DNA of 64,000 bases from Spirochaetia bacterium (GTDB taxonomy: Bacteria; Spirochaetota; Spirochaetia; Treponematales; Rectinemataceae): NCBI GenBank assembly GCA_029975555.1, contig JARKOY010000079.1:210614-274613 (forward strand), in the 5' to 3' direction. Of the stretch, positions 24,988 to 34,070 are shown in pieces. Under the pieces are notes generated by a model, which was not told the DNA's origin, searched no databases, and saw only the letters and a list, made by a program, of their open reading frames with translations. The position numbers were made by a program, and so were the translations under genes. Every line of letters starts with the position of its first letter. The first letter of the stretch is position 1.

Positions 24988-26354
24988 GGCAACAACTCCT
25001 TGGACAGTCGAAGGTTGGCGAAAATGGCGTCTCTCTGGGCGGGCACGACGCCTGCAGTGTCGGCGAACTCCGGCCAGCGGACGACGGCCGCGTGAACCTC
25101 GCGGGCTATTTCCTCGGCCTTCCCTCGCTTGAGGCCTGCGACGCTGGCTGCCGCCTTGATGTCAGCCCAGGTAAAACCGTCGCGCCGGCCATTCACCGTC
25201 ATTTGGTGTGTGCCCGTCCATGCGCCGGAAGGCCTGTAGCTGAAGGTGAGATCATAGGCCGGTGCGAGTCTCCAACGACCTTTGCGGTCCATCAAAAATG
25301 AGATGTTTTTGACGTGGTCATCTTGGTTGCGGGCCATGATGTTGAACACCATGCGCCGGTACTGCTGTTCTATGTCTTCCATTGGCGCTCCAAGCGCCCG
25401 TATCGTGGCGAACGCCTGTTCGTAGCTGTAGGCGCCTGCCGCATTGTAGTCGAAGTGCGCGAGTGCGCCGAGGCTCTGCATGTGAATTTTTTGTCCATCG
25501 GGGGTTCTATCGAAGCGCCGCGTCATGAAATGCCTGCGTCCATGCTCCTCGAGAAGCCGGCATTCGGACATGACGATACCTGCAGCCCGCGCCATGAGGT
25601 GGTACGCATACTCTATGGTGCAGAAGCCCTTGGGATCATCCAGTTCCTTGTCGCGATTGGACGAAACACCATCGAATTTGATGAGCCAGTGCTCGAATCC
25701 GAGAGGTGCCTCGAGCTGACCCGAGCGCACTTCGTTCGTCTGTGGGTTCCACGCAATGACCGCCTTTGCCCGCGCTCCGCCTGCCGAAGTCCCCACTCGC
25801 AGGATCTGGAGCAGAGCTCTGTCGGTCTCTCTTCCGCCCGAAGCGCCCCCTTCCGAAACCTCGGCGCGGCCGGCGTCGCTCATCGTGTCGTCGGAGAACG
25901 AAACGCGCAGTTTTTCTCTCTCCTGCAGCACCTGCGATGCGAGCTTCACGAGGTTTTCCACATTGAGCCGCTGCGACTGCCGTGCCTCAGGCCCCGTAGA
26001 GGGCACGAATTCCAGGGCCCCCATGCCTCGTTTTCCGGTGTAGCAGAGCCGCTCTACTGCGTTGAAGGACTCGGGCCTTCTCCCATGCCGCGCGAGCCAT
26101 GCGTCGATCAGCGCATTGCCGAAGCGGTCGGGCAAGGAATCGGCCAGCAGCCCCGGTAGCCCATGGAAGGTGCCGCGCGGGAGTTCAGGAAAGCGGTATA
26201 TGCGGCCGGACAGGGGCATGACGAGCGGTGAGACCTCGATGCCGCTTCTTAAAAAATCGCTGCTGTACTGGAACTCGGCGACCTCTTCTCCATCCCTCAA
26301 GAAAACCGCCCCTATCCTCGTACCCCAGAGCCGAACTTCGGCGAGAGAGCTCAT
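24984..26354 (-). CDS. hipA: HipA-family serine/threonine kinase toxin
   Basis: A 456-residue HipA homologue. It has the N-terminal lobe ('VRLWGTRIGAVFL', 'GLPGLLADSLPDRFGN'), the Gly-rich nucleotide loop VGTSAGGARAKAVIAW, the catalytic segment RNQDDHVKNISFLMD with Asp and Asn, and the metal-binding APAYDLTFS. E. coli HipA phosphorylates glutamyl-tRNA synthetase and causes persistence; the target here is unknown, and chromosomal HipA-like kinases of this subgroup can differ. The start overlaps the hipB stop (ATGA), and its stop overlaps the Nth-like gene. Confidence 0.92.
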   Translation of the reverse strand: MSSLAEVRLWGTRIGAVFLRDGEEVAEFQYSSDFLRSGIEVSPLVMPLSGRIYRFPELPRGTFHGLPGLLADSLPDRFGNALIDAWLARHGRRPESFNAVERLCYTGKRGMGALEFVPSTGPEARQSQRLNVENLVKLASQVLQEREKLRVSFSDDTMSDAGRAEVSEGGASGGRETDRALLQILRVGTSAGGARAKAVIAWNPQTNEVRSGQLEAPLGFEHWLIKFDGVSSNRDKELDDPKGFCTIEYAYHLMARAAGIVMSECRLLEEHGRRHFMTRRFDRTPDGQKIHMQSLGALAHFDYNAAGAYSYEQAFATIRALGAPMEDIEQQYRRMVFNIMARNQDDHVKNISFLMDRKGRWRLAPAYDLTFSYRPSGAWTGTHQMTVNGRRDGFTWADIKAAASVAGLKRGKAEEIAREVHAAVVRWPEFADTAGVVPAQRDAIFANLRLSKELLP

Positions 26355-26731
26355 CGTTCGTCACCCCAGCGCCAGGGTGTGGATGTCGGGCCAGAAATGC
26401 GATCCTTCGGGGTGGAGCCTTTCTGAAGGGAGCGAGATGAAACGCGCCGTCGGACCTTTCCCCGCCGTTCGAGCATTTCCATCGGCGACGGGCCCTCATC
26501 GGGGGCTATCGCGTCGAAGGCCTCGAGGAGGCCAAGGACACGCAGAACTCTTATCAGGCTGATGAGCTGCACCGATTCTCCCGACTCGATCCGCTCCACG
26601 GTGCGCTTCCCCACGGCCGCGCGGTTGGCCAGGTCAGCCTGCGTGAGCGACGAGGAAATCCGGGCGCGCGCGAGGCGCTTTCCCAACTCTTCCAGCACCG
26701 CGGCGTCCGTCAGAGAGCCTTCCAGCTTCAT
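26351..26731 (-). CDS. hipB: HipB-type antitoxin/repressor (XRE family)
   Basis: A 126-residue protein with an XRE helix-turn-helix 'ARISSSLTQADLANRAAVGKRTVERIESGESVQL' and a C-terminal tail of about 60 basic residues that is longer than in E. coli HipB. The ATG at 26731 has GGAG six bases upstream. It probably binds the four 18-bp sites at 26756-26907 and also holds HipA inactive. It is the first gene of a hipB-hipA-nth-like run. Confidence 0.88.
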   Translation of the reverse strand: MKLEGSLTDAAVLEELGKRLARARISSSLTQADLANRAAVGKRTVERIESGESVQLISLIRVLRVLGLLEAFDAIAPDEGPSPMEMLERRGKVRRRVSSRSLQKGSTPKDRISGPTSTPWRWGDER

Positions 26732-26755
26732 AGTGATCTCCAAAAACTTTTATAA

Positions 26756-26907
26756 TTCGTAGTATAATGTGAATTTTATTATAATAAAAGCATATTTCGT
26801 CAAGTATTGCGATTTATTAATTATTTTGATAATTGTATTTTCTATACAATTCGTATTATATGGCGAATAAATTGTTATAAATGCTTTTTTTCGTCGTAAT
26901 TGGCGAA
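26756..26907. promoter_or_regulatory. Array of four 18-bp operator-like inverted repeats upstream of hipB
   Basis: Four sites in an AT-rich 200-base gap: TTCGTAGTATAATGTGAA (26756-26773), TTCGTCAAGTATTGCGAT (26796-26813), TTCGTATTATATGGCGAA (26850-26867) and TTCGTCGTAATTGGCGAA (26890-26907). Consensus TTCGT-N8-GCGAA with partial dyad symmetry. Start-to-start spacing is 40, 54 and 40 bases. E. coli hipBA also carries four operators, though with a different sequence. HipB is the natural binding candidate. Confidence 0.65.
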
Positions 26908-26947
26908 ATAATAAAAATAAAGTTCCGCGACCAAAAATGCAATATTT

Positions 26948-27355
26948 ATGCTATTGCCACCGCATGAGAGCAGTCCGTCGATGAATGCATCCGAGGCCAA
27001 GCTTGCCCTTTTTGACGGCCCTCACTACCTCGTGTTCGGCAATCACGACACCGACCAGGTCTCTAAGGAGGACTTCATGTCGGTCGTTAGGAGCACAGGT
27101 GTCTCTCCTGACGCCACGTACTACGGCTTCGACAAGAGAGGCGTCCACTTCATTATCCTCGACGCCTGCTTCAAGGAAAGCGGCGCATCATATTCCGGCA
27201 TCTCTGGGGAGCCCGGCTCGGCCTACACATGGAATGCCGCCAACATCCCCGCCGAGGAACTAAAATGGCTTGCTACCGACACCGCCGCGGCAAAAAGTCC
27301 CGTCATCGTCTTGACTCATCAGAAGAGTTACGCTTTCTCCAATGTGCTGTATTGA
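26948..27355 (+). pseudogene. Internal fragment of a calcineurin-like metallophosphoesterase
   Basis: A 135-codon open frame whose product carries the central phosphoesterase motif FGNHDTDQ and later 'GVHFIILDACF' and 'SPVIVLTHQ'. The N-terminal metal-binding motifs (DxH, GDxxD) that must precede GNHD are missing, and it stops soon after the LTHQ motif, before the usual final GHxH. So it is truncated at both ends. It begins within the AT-rich hipB control region, suggesting that insertion or deletion there removed its 5' part. Confidence 0.7.
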
Positions 27356-27367
27356 ATTTGCAGCCTG

Positions 27368-29233
27368 TTACTTCAGGTTCTCCTCTGTGTAGAGGCTGAG
27401 CTCGACCAGGCGCTCCAGAATTTCTTCTTTTGTCGCCTCTGGGAAATTGGCGAGCACGAGTTCTTTGGCGAACAGCCGCGTTATATAGCGGAGTTTCGTC
27501 ATGGGCTGGCGCGACGCGTAGATAAAATCCGCGTGGGCATTGTTGATGAAAATGATCGATCGGTCGACGTCGTATCTGGAGCGCCATAGTTGACCGGGTG
27601 CTTTTTGATAGCTGTAGCCGGGGAGTCCTCGTCGTATCGCTCCTTCTGTTCCCGCTGATCGCTTGACTAGGTTCGCCGTGACCGTGACGAGGGCGCTCGC
27701 CGCCACGACGATATCCCCCTGGGTGGCTTTCACCTCGATCGTGGTGACGCAGGGTTCCTCCGGCGCCGTATATTCGGCATATATCGAGTCGACGCCGTCG
27801 AGCGAGCCGCCACCTTCGGCGATATGCCAGGCGAAGGAGATATCGTTCTCAACGATGCGTCCTGCGCGATCCCTCGCCACAGCCTTGAGTTTTTTCCGCT
27901 CTCCGACACCGATCACCGAGGAGGCCGGAAAAACATTAAGCTTGTGGAGCGGCCCGGCATACTCAAAAAATTCTTTTTGCACCTTCTTTGTCTCGAGAGG
28001 TTCAGGGATGTATTCGCCAAATGAAGTATCCTCTTTAGATGCCCAGGAGGACTCTTCATCTGCCCCGAAAGGCGGCTGTCCCTCCAGGGTGCCGGAATCA
28101 GACGCATCTACATCCGTACCGACCCTACTTCTGCTGTCGGTCTTGGCGCCCTTCTTGCCGTCGCTGGTTCTGGCCGCGAGCCAGCAGTAATCCTCGGTGG
28201 GCAAGTGGAGAAAGGCTTCGCGAAAGGCGCGCGTGACACGGTGCAATATTTGTCTGCTCACTTCTTCTTCCTCTGCGCGCCGCTGCTCTTCAAGCAGCTC
28301 GTTCAGCGCTCCTTCGACGGGGGCGATGGCGACGCAGAAAGAGTGGAAAGCCTCGTCTTGGACGACGCCGTCCCGTGTTCCCGGCGTAAGCTGGAGAAAC
28401 GGCACATCGATGAGCCCTTCGATCTGTCGAGTGTTCCAAGGCGGACGCGAGAAACAGTCGAGGCGAGATATGTCGGGAAGCACGCGCGTGCCCCGTTTTT
28501 GCAAAGCGACCACCGCGTCCTGCGGCGATTCGGCCATATAGAGTTCCAGATAGATCTCGCCGAACGGGCAGTGTGCTTCGGGAAGCCGATGGATGAGCCT
28601 GCCTTTAAATTTGCGCGGTTCGACCACGAGCTCCCGTCGCGACGTATGATCGATGATGCGGATGCGCACGCCGCTTTTCGTGATGCGGTCGCGGAGCTCG
28701 GAGGCGAGGAAGTTTTGGATCTTGTCGCCAGCAAGGGAGCGCACGCCCGGCAGGATAGGGCTTATGGTGAGCTCCGTTCCCTGTCGTCCGAAGAACGTTT
28801 CCGTTTCGCGTATCGCGTAGGACGGGTTACCTTTTACGAGCCGCATGCTCCGCACCACGCCATCTTCTCCGGTGGATGTGAGCGTACAGGTTTCTCCCAC
28901 TGTCCAGAACGAGAGCAGGCCTATCCCGAATTCTCCCTGGATGTCGGTGTTCCCCCTGCGCTTGAGTTCCCGCTTGATGGAATCGCCGATGTGCGTCGCC
29001 ACATGGCGGAAATCCTTTATCCCGCAGCCATCGTCGATGACTTTTATGTAGTGCTCGTTTTTCTGTTTGCCGCGGACGATGGTCACATTCTTTGCGCCAG
29101 CGTCGATGGAGTTCTCCACAAACTCTGCAATGGCTTTGAGCGGGTTGTTCTGCGAAAGCGCGATGATGCTTATGACGTTCCAGTGGTCGCCGATTTTTAG
29201 CTTGCCGGATTCGACGTCGGTTTTCGGGGGCAT
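27368..29233 (-). CDS. GHKL (HSP90-like) ATPase-fold protein with Ig-like segment
   Basis: A 621-residue protein. The N-terminus has the GHKL ATP site: ALSQNNPLKAIAEFVENSID (N-box), VIDDGCGIKDF (G1), and GEFGIGLLSFW (G2), as in MutL/HSP90/Morc-like ATPases. A charged low-complexity stretch (about 360-415) is followed by an Ig-like beta domain (about 430-530: 'LNVFPASSVIGVGERKKLKAVARDRAGRIV' region ending 'VAASALVTVTANL') and a C-terminal tail of about 90 residues. No signal peptide. Role unknown. The ATG at 29233 is 7 bases from a -10 box; a TTG 30 codons upstream is less likely. Confidence 0.75.
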   Translation of the reverse strand: MPPKTDVESGKLKIGDHWNVISIIALSQNNPLKAIAEFVENSIDAGAKNVTIVRGKQKNEHYIKVIDDGCGIKDFRHVATHIGDSIKRELKRRGNTDIQGEFGIGLLSFWTVGETCTLTSTGEDGVVRSMRLVKGNPSYAIRETETFFGRQGTELTISPILPGVRSLAGDKIQNFLASELRDRITKSGVRIRIIDHTSRRELVVEPRKFKGRLIHRLPEAHCPFGEIYLELYMAESPQDAVVALQKRGTRVLPDISRLDCFSRPPWNTRQIEGLIDVPFLQLTPGTRDGVVQDEAFHSFCVAIAPVEGALNELLEEQRRAEEEEVSRQILHRVTRAFREAFLHLPTEDYCWLAARTSDGKKGAKTDSRSRVGTDVDASDSGTLEGQPPFGADEESSWASKEDTSFGEYIPEPLETKKVQKEFFEYAGPLHKLNVFPASSVIGVGERKKLKAVARDRAGRIVENDISFAWHIAEGGGSLDGVDSIYAEYTAPEEPCVTTIEVKATQGDIVVAASALVTVTANLVKRSAGTEGAIRRGLPGYSYQKAPGQLWRSRYDVDRSIIFINNAHADFIYASRQPMTKLRYITRLFAKELVLANFPEATKEEILERLVELSLYTEENLK

Positions 29234-29240
29234 GGTATTA

Positions 29241-29269
29241 AGGATACTTCGGGAAAAGGGTGAAAGCAA
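29241..29269 (-). promoter_or_regulatory. Predicted promoter of the GHKL ATPase gene
   Basis: Minus-strand TTGCTT (29264-29269), 17-base spacer, TATCCT (29241-29246). The -10 ends 7 bases before the ATG at 29233 and there is no ribosome binding site, matching the leaderless layout seen at four other genes in the window. Confidence 0.4.
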
Positions 29270-29354
29270 GGCTAGTGTTTCCGACCTTGCTCGGCCCCCT
29301 GGGCCATGATATAGTCGATTCAACCGTTTTGCCTTTCTGTTAAGGAGGAAACCA

Positions 29355-30347
29355 ATGAAACGCAGTCTATTCGCGCTGCTTGCGCTCTGTGTCGTTTTGG
29401 GCGCAGCCTATGCGGCGCCCAAAAGCAAGATAAAAATCGCCATGATCGTGGAATCGACGGTGGACGACAAGGGCTGGTGTCAGTCTATGCACGATGCCAT
29501 CGTGGCGGTACAGAAAAAATATGGTCCTTCCCTTGTAGAATACAGTTACAGCGAAAAGATGAAGCCGGTGGATGCCGGTTCTGCGGCCCGCCAGTATGTC
29601 GCCAAGGGGTACGATATCGTCATCGGGCATGGAGCCCAGTACAAGAACCTGATGCTCGAGATGGCCGAGGAATTCCCCAAGACGACGTTCGCCTTTGGAA
29701 CCTCGGGTGAAATCGGACCCAAGAATGTGTTCACCTATATGCCCGAGAGCGAACAGACCGGCTACATCAACGGCGTCATCGCTGGTCTTGTGACGAAGAC
29801 GAACATCATCGGCCTCGTGGGCCCCGTCGACGGCGGCGACGCGGCGCGCTACAACCGCGGCTTTGTTCTGGGCGTCCGTTCGGTGAACCCCAAAGCGCAG
29901 GTACAGGTTGCCTATACAGGAAGTTTTGGTGATTATGTCAAGGCTGCGGAGCTTGCGCACACGCAGATAAAGGCGGGCGCCGACGTCCTCACCGGTTCGG
30001 CGCAGCAAGCGCTCGGGGCGCTGCGGGCAGTGGCCGAATACAAGGACAAGGCGATCTGGTGGGTCGGGCAAGACACCGCCCAGCTGAGCATCCCTGAGAG
30101 TTACAAGGTCATCGCGGCAGCAAGCTATGCCTATGAGGCTGTCGTGGAGAATCTCATCGACAAGCGACAGGCCGGCGTCCTCGGCGGCGAATGCATCCCC
30201 CTCAACTTCGCCAACAAGGGCTTCATCTACCAGTTCAACGACAAAGTCGGCCCTGTCCTCACCGCGGAGGTCCGCAAGGCAGCCGAAAAGGCCAAGGCAG
30301 ACATTTCTTCCGGCAAGCTCTCCATCGATTGGCAGAGTGTGAAATGA
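29355..30347 (+). CDS. BMP-family (nucleoside-type) ABC substrate-binding protein
   Basis: A 330-residue secreted binding protein. AAGGAGG precedes the ATG and the signal peptide reads 'SLFALLALCVVLGAAYAAP'. The mature protein shows BMP/PnrA features: 'KIAMIVESTVDDKGWCQSMHDAI', 'YDIVIGHGAQYKN', 'FPKTTFAFGTSG', and 'VDGGDAARYNRGFVLGV'. In Treponema the family member TmpC/PnrA binds purine nucleosides. It is followed by a double-domain ATPase and two permeases, the complete nucleoside-type importer. No lipobox Cys is visible, so it may be a free periplasmic protein. Confidence 0.92.
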   Translation: MKRSLFALLALCVVLGAAYAAPKSKIKIAMIVESTVDDKGWCQSMHDAIVAVQKKYGPSLVEYSYSEKMKPVDAGSAARQYVAKGYDIVIGHGAQYKNLMLEMAEEFPKTTFAFGTSGEIGPKNVFTYMPESEQTGYINGVIAGLVTKTNIIGLVGPVDGGDAARYNRGFVLGVRSVNPKAQVQVAYTGSFGDYVKAAELAHTQIKAGADVLTGSAQQALGALRAVAEYKDKAIWWVGQDTAQLSIPESYKVIAAASYAYEAVVENLIDKRQAGVLGGECIPLNFANKGFIYQFNDKVGPVLTAEVRKAAEKAKADISSGKLSIDWQSVK

Positions 30348-30352
30348 GATGA

Positions 30353-31927
30353 ATGGGCCCGACACGTCCGACACGTGAAAAGATCAAGGAACTGAGGGTT
30401 GAAGGGATAACCAAACGTTTTCCCGGCATCGTGGCCTGCGATTCCGTCGATCTTACAATAGGTGAAAATGAGATACTGGCCCTCGTGGGTGAAAACGGCG
30501 CGGGCAAGACCACGCTCATGAACATCCTCATGGGGCTGTATCAGCCCGATGTGGGCAAGATTTTCATCAACGGCCGGCCGGTGCAGTTCAAAGGCCCGGC
30601 CGACGCCTTTGCCGCGGGCATCGGGATGGTCCATCAGCATTTCATGCTTGTGCCGAACATGACCGTCGCCGAAAACGTCGCGCTCGGCCTCAAGGAGAGC
30701 CATACACATCTCCGGCTCGATCTTTCCGGCGTCAAAAAGCGCATCGCCGAGATTTCTGAGCGGTACAAGCTTCCTGTCCAGCCCGATGCCTATGTCTGGC
30801 AGCTCTCCGTGGGCGAACAGCAGCGCGTCGAACTCATAAAGACACTGTGCTTCGGCGCGCGTTTTCTCATCCTCGATGAACCGACGAGCGCCCTCACGCC
30901 GCAGGAAACGGACGACCTCATCGTCCTTCTCCGGAGGATGGCCTCGGACATGTCGATTATTTTCATCAGTCACAAGCTGGCCGAGGTGACGGCGCTTTCG
31001 GACAAGGTGGCGATCCTGCGACGTGGCAGGGTCGTGTTCAAAGGAACGACGGCAGGGCAGACGGCCGCTGGCCTGGCTACCCTGATGACGGGGCACGAGG
31101 TGGTGCTTCCACGGAACGAGGGCGTCGATGGCTGCGGCGAAGAGCGTCTTGTGGTGCAAGACCTCTGCGTGAAGTCCGACCGAGGATTCCTTGCGCTCGA
31201 CGGCGTTGGCTTTTCGGTCCGGTCGGGTGAAATTCTCGGTCTGGCGGGTGTTTCCGGCAACGGCCAGAAGGAACTCGCCGAAGCGCTTGCGGGGCTGCGC
31301 AGGGTGGAGAAGGGCAGGGTATCCCTCATGGGCAGAGATCTGACCAATCGCAGCCCCCGCGAGATCATCGATGCGGGGCTCGGGTACATTCCCGAGGACC
31401 GCACCAACGAAGGAATCGTGTCGTCCTTCTCCATCAAGGAGAATTTGATTCTGAAGGATTTTGCCTCTCCAAAATTTTCGCACGGCATATTCATAAAATC
31501 CCAGGAAGAAGCACGGAATGCCGCCTCGCTTCAGGAACGATTCGACATTCGCTGTTCATCGCTGAATAGCGCGGCGGGCTCTCTTTCGGGAGGGAACATC
31601 CAGAAGGTGATTCTGGCGCGGGAACTCGCCAGGGAGCCGAAGGCCTTGATCGCAGTCTATCCGACCCGCGGCCTTGACATGGGTGCCGAGGAATTTATCC
31701 ACACGCGCCTTCTCGAGCTGCGCGCGAAGGGTGTGGCGATTTTTCTGATCTCTGAAGAGCTCGACGAGCTCATGAACCTATGTGATCGGATTGCCGTCAT
31801 CTTTAAAGGGAAGATACTCGATATACTGGCGGGGCGCGAGGCGACGCGGCCCGCGCTCGGCCTTTTGATGGCGGGCATCAGGCCGGAGGCGGCGGATCGG
31901 GCGGCGGAACCGGGAGAAAAGGCATGA
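30353..31927 (+). CDS. Double-domain ABC ATPase of nucleoside/sugar importer
   Basis: A 524-residue ATPase with two nucleotide-binding domains, as in NupO/YufO or RbsA-type importers. The first has Walker A GENGAGKTT, LSVGEQQR and LILDEPTSALT. The second has a degenerate Walker A (GVSGNGQKE) and SLSGGNIQKV, with Walker B replaced by ALIAVYPTRGLD, normal for this class. It begins 5 bases after the binding-protein stop and overlaps the first permease by 4 bases. Confidence 0.93.
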   Translation: MGPTRPTREKIKELRVEGITKRFPGIVACDSVDLTIGENEILALVGENGAGKTTLMNILMGLYQPDVGKIFINGRPVQFKGPADAFAAGIGMVHQHFMLVPNMTVAENVALGLKESHTHLRLDLSGVKKRIAEISERYKLPVQPDAYVWQLSVGEQQRVELIKTLCFGARFLILDEPTSALTPQETDDLIVLLRRMASDMSIIFISHKLAEVTALSDKVAILRRGRVVFKGTTAGQTAAGLATLMTGHEVVLPRNEGVDGCGEERLVVQDLCVKSDRGFLALDGVGFSVRSGEILGLAGVSGNGQKELAEALAGLRRVEKGRVSLMGRDLTNRSPREIIDAGLGYIPEDRTNEGIVSSFSIKENLILKDFASPKFSHGIFIKSQEEARNAASLQERFDIRCSSLNSAAGSLSGGNIQKVILARELAREPKALIAVYPTRGLDMGAEEFIHTRLLELRAKGVAIFLISEELDELMNLCDRIAVIFKGKILDILAGREATRPALGLLMAGIRPEAADRAAEPGEKA

Positions 31928-33033
31928 AAACATCGGCGCGAGTGGCATACATTGCTTTGATATCCTGTGTCGCTGTGCTTGCAGCCGTGGGAATAGGCGC
32001 CATAGTCCTCGTCATCCTCGGGGCTGATGTGGTGCAAACGTACAAAGTCATACTGACCGAGCCGCTGAAGGACCTCTTCGGTATCACGGAGGTCCTCGTG
32101 AGGGCGGTCCCTCTCATCCTCGTGGCGCTCGGCATCGCAGTTTCATTTCGTGCAGGCATTTTGAACATCGGCGCCGAAGGCCAAATTCAGATGGGGATCA
32201 TTTCGGCAACTGCCGTGGCCCTGGCATGGCCGGCATTGCCCAAGAGCACGCTTGTTCCTTTAATTCTTTTGGCGGGTGCCGCGGGCGGGGCGCTGTGGGC
32301 TTCGATCGCCGGGTATCTCAGGGCGAAGCTCGGGGTGAACGAAATTTTGTCCACCGTGATGCTCAACTACATCGCTGCGCAGCTCTACGGTTATCTCCTT
32401 CGGGGGCCGATGATCGATCCTGCCGAGCTGCAGACAGGTTCAGGCACTCCGCAGTCGGTGCGCCTCCCCAAAAGCGCCTGGATCGACAGAATCATACCCG
32501 GCACCAGACTCCATTGGGGAATCGTGCTGGCCCTTGTCCTGGCGATTTTTATCTACATCCTCCTGTGGCGCACGACGTCGGGCTTCAAGCTGCGGGCGGC
32601 CGGCGCCAGCGCGAAGGCTGCACGCTACGGAGGCATCAATGTAGAGTCCTGCCTTTTTTTCGCCATGGTTCTGGCAGGAGCCTTTGCTGGCCTGGCAGGA
32701 GCGGTCGAGGTGACCGCCGTTCACCGCAGGGCCATAGAGGGCATTTCTTCCGGCTATGGTTTTTCCGGCATCGTCGTCGCTCTTTTCGGAGGTCTTCATC
32801 CTGGAGGCATCATCCCCGCTGCCCTGTTCTTCGGTGTGCTCCTCGTCGGTACCGACATGACGCAGCGCATTCTGTCGATACCGGCAAACATGGTGTCCGT
32901 CCTTCAGGGCGCGGTCATATTGAGCATCATTTCGGCGAAGATGGTCATCAATGACCCTTATGCCAGGGAAAAGTTCGCGCGCAGGCTTTCGCGCTTCAGG
33001 GGCCATCCTGGCGGATACGAGGTGAAGCGATGA
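31924..33033 (+). CDS. Nucleoside-type ABC permease (NupP/YufP-like)
   Basis: A 369-residue inner-membrane permease of the BPD_transp_2 family. Features include 'IAVSFRAGILNIGAEGQIQMG', 'GVNEILSTVMLNYIA' and 'GYGFSGIVVALFGGLHPGGI', which are typical of the larger nucleoside permease subunit. It overlaps the ATPase and the next permease by 4 bases each (ATGA), so the set is translationally coupled. Confidence 0.93.
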   Translation: MKTSARVAYIALISCVAVLAAVGIGAIVLVILGADVVQTYKVILTEPLKDLFGITEVLVRAVPLILVALGIAVSFRAGILNIGAEGQIQMGIISATAVALAWPALPKSTLVPLILLAGAAGGALWASIAGYLRAKLGVNEILSTVMLNYIAAQLYGYLLRGPMIDPAELQTGSGTPQSVRLPKSAWIDRIIPGTRLHWGIVLALVLAIFIYILLWRTTSGFKLRAAGASAKAARYGGINVESCLFFAMVLAGAFAGLAGAVEVTAVHRRAIEGISSGYGFSGIVVALFGGLHPGGIIPAALFFGVLLVGTDMTQRILSIPANMVSVLQGAVILSIISAKMVINDPYAREKFARRLSRFRGHPGGYEVKR

Positions 33034-33980
33034 CAGCCCTCACTATCGTGCTCAATATTCTCTCCATCGGCATTCCTTTCTCGGTGTCGCTTCTTTTGGC
33101 GTCGCTGGGCGAAATGTTCAACCAGAGGGCAGGCATCTTCAATCTTGGATGCGAAGGTATCATGTCGATGGGCGCCTTCCTTGGCTTCATGTGTGCGTAC
33201 TCTCTTCAGAATACCGCCATGACACCTTATGCAAACCTCATGGGGGTCCTTGTGGCCGGCGTAGCCGGGACCCTTCTCGGCCTATTGTTTGCACTGGTCA
33301 CCGTTACCTTTCATGCCCCACAAGGGATCGCTGGCATTGGCCTGCAGATGCTCGGCACAGGCGCGGCGGGCACGCTCTTCAGACACTTCGTCGGCGGAGT
33401 GACGGGAATCCCTGGACTTCCAAACTGTCCGATTCCTTTGCTGTCGAAGGTTCCGTTCATTGGTCCTGTGTTGTTCAATATGAACATACTGGCCTACCTC
33501 GCCTTTCTTTTTGTCCCATTGAGCTCCTATATCCTCTTCAAGACCCCCTGGGGCCTCAAGGTGCGCGCGGTGGGCACTTCTCCTCGCTCGGCCGACACCA
33601 TGGCCATAAGCGTACAGCGCACGAGATACCAGGCGCTGGCGGTGGGCGGTTTGTTCGCCGGCATCGCGGGGGCGTACCTTTCTCTCGGCCAGGCCAAGAT
33701 GTTCGCCGACGATATCGTCGCAGGGCGCGGGTTCATCGCGGTTGCCCTTGTGTACTTCGGCGGGTGGGACCCCTACCGGATTCTCGGCGGAAGTCTTTTG
33801 TTCAGCATCGCGCAGTCGCTGCAGCTCTCGATACAGGTTCTCGGGATCAAGTTCCCCTACGAGTTTGCGGTCATGCTTCCCTATGTGCTGGTGATTGTTG
33901 TTCTGGCGTTTACGCGGAGTGCTGTCGTCAAGGGGCCCGCCGAACTGGGCATCCCCTACGACCGCGAAAAGCGGATATGA
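33030..33980 (+). CDS. Nucleoside-type ABC permease (NupQ/YufQ-like)
   Basis: A 316-residue permease, second membrane subunit of the importer. It has 'LGEMFNQRAGIFNLGCEGIMSMGAF', 'GIAGIGLQMLGTG' and 'AGRGFIAVALVYFGGWDP', all characteristic of this subunit. It is the last gene of the operon and is followed 90 bases later by a GntR-family regulator with its own promoter. Confidence 0.93.
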   Translation: MTALTIVLNILSIGIPFSVSLLLASLGEMFNQRAGIFNLGCEGIMSMGAFLGFMCAYSLQNTAMTPYANLMGVLVAGVAGTLLGLLFALVTVTFHAPQGIAGIGLQMLGTGAAGTLFRHFVGGVTGIPGLPNCPIPLLSKVPFIGPVLFNMNILAYLAFLFVPLSSYILFKTPWGLKVRAVGTSPRSADTMAISVQRTRYQALAVGGLFAGIAGAYLSLGQAKMFADDIVAGRGFIAVALVYFGGWDPYRILGGSLLFSIAQSLQLSIQVLGIKFPYEFAVMLPYVLVIVVLAFTRSAVVKGPAELGIPYDREKRI

Positions 33981-34023
33981 CGTTGGAGACGACGGCCGTT
34001 CAGCGCCACGGGTTCCATAAGGC

Positions 34024-34051
34024 TTGTCGATTCTTCTGTCGGCAGTATAAT
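34024..34051 (+). promoter_or_regulatory. Predicted promoter of the GntR-type regulator
   Basis: TTGTCG (34024-34029), 16-base spacer, TATAAT (34046-34051). The gene starts at 34071, giving a short leader with a weak AGGATGAG Shine-Dalgarno candidate. Confidence 0.5.
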
Positions 34052-34070
34052 ATTTTCAGGATGAGAAATT

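Noticed and set aside
30227..31483. Long open frame on the minus strand opposite the nucleoside ABC ATPase
   Set aside because: The plus strand encodes a clear double-domain ATPase; the antisense product shows no family features.
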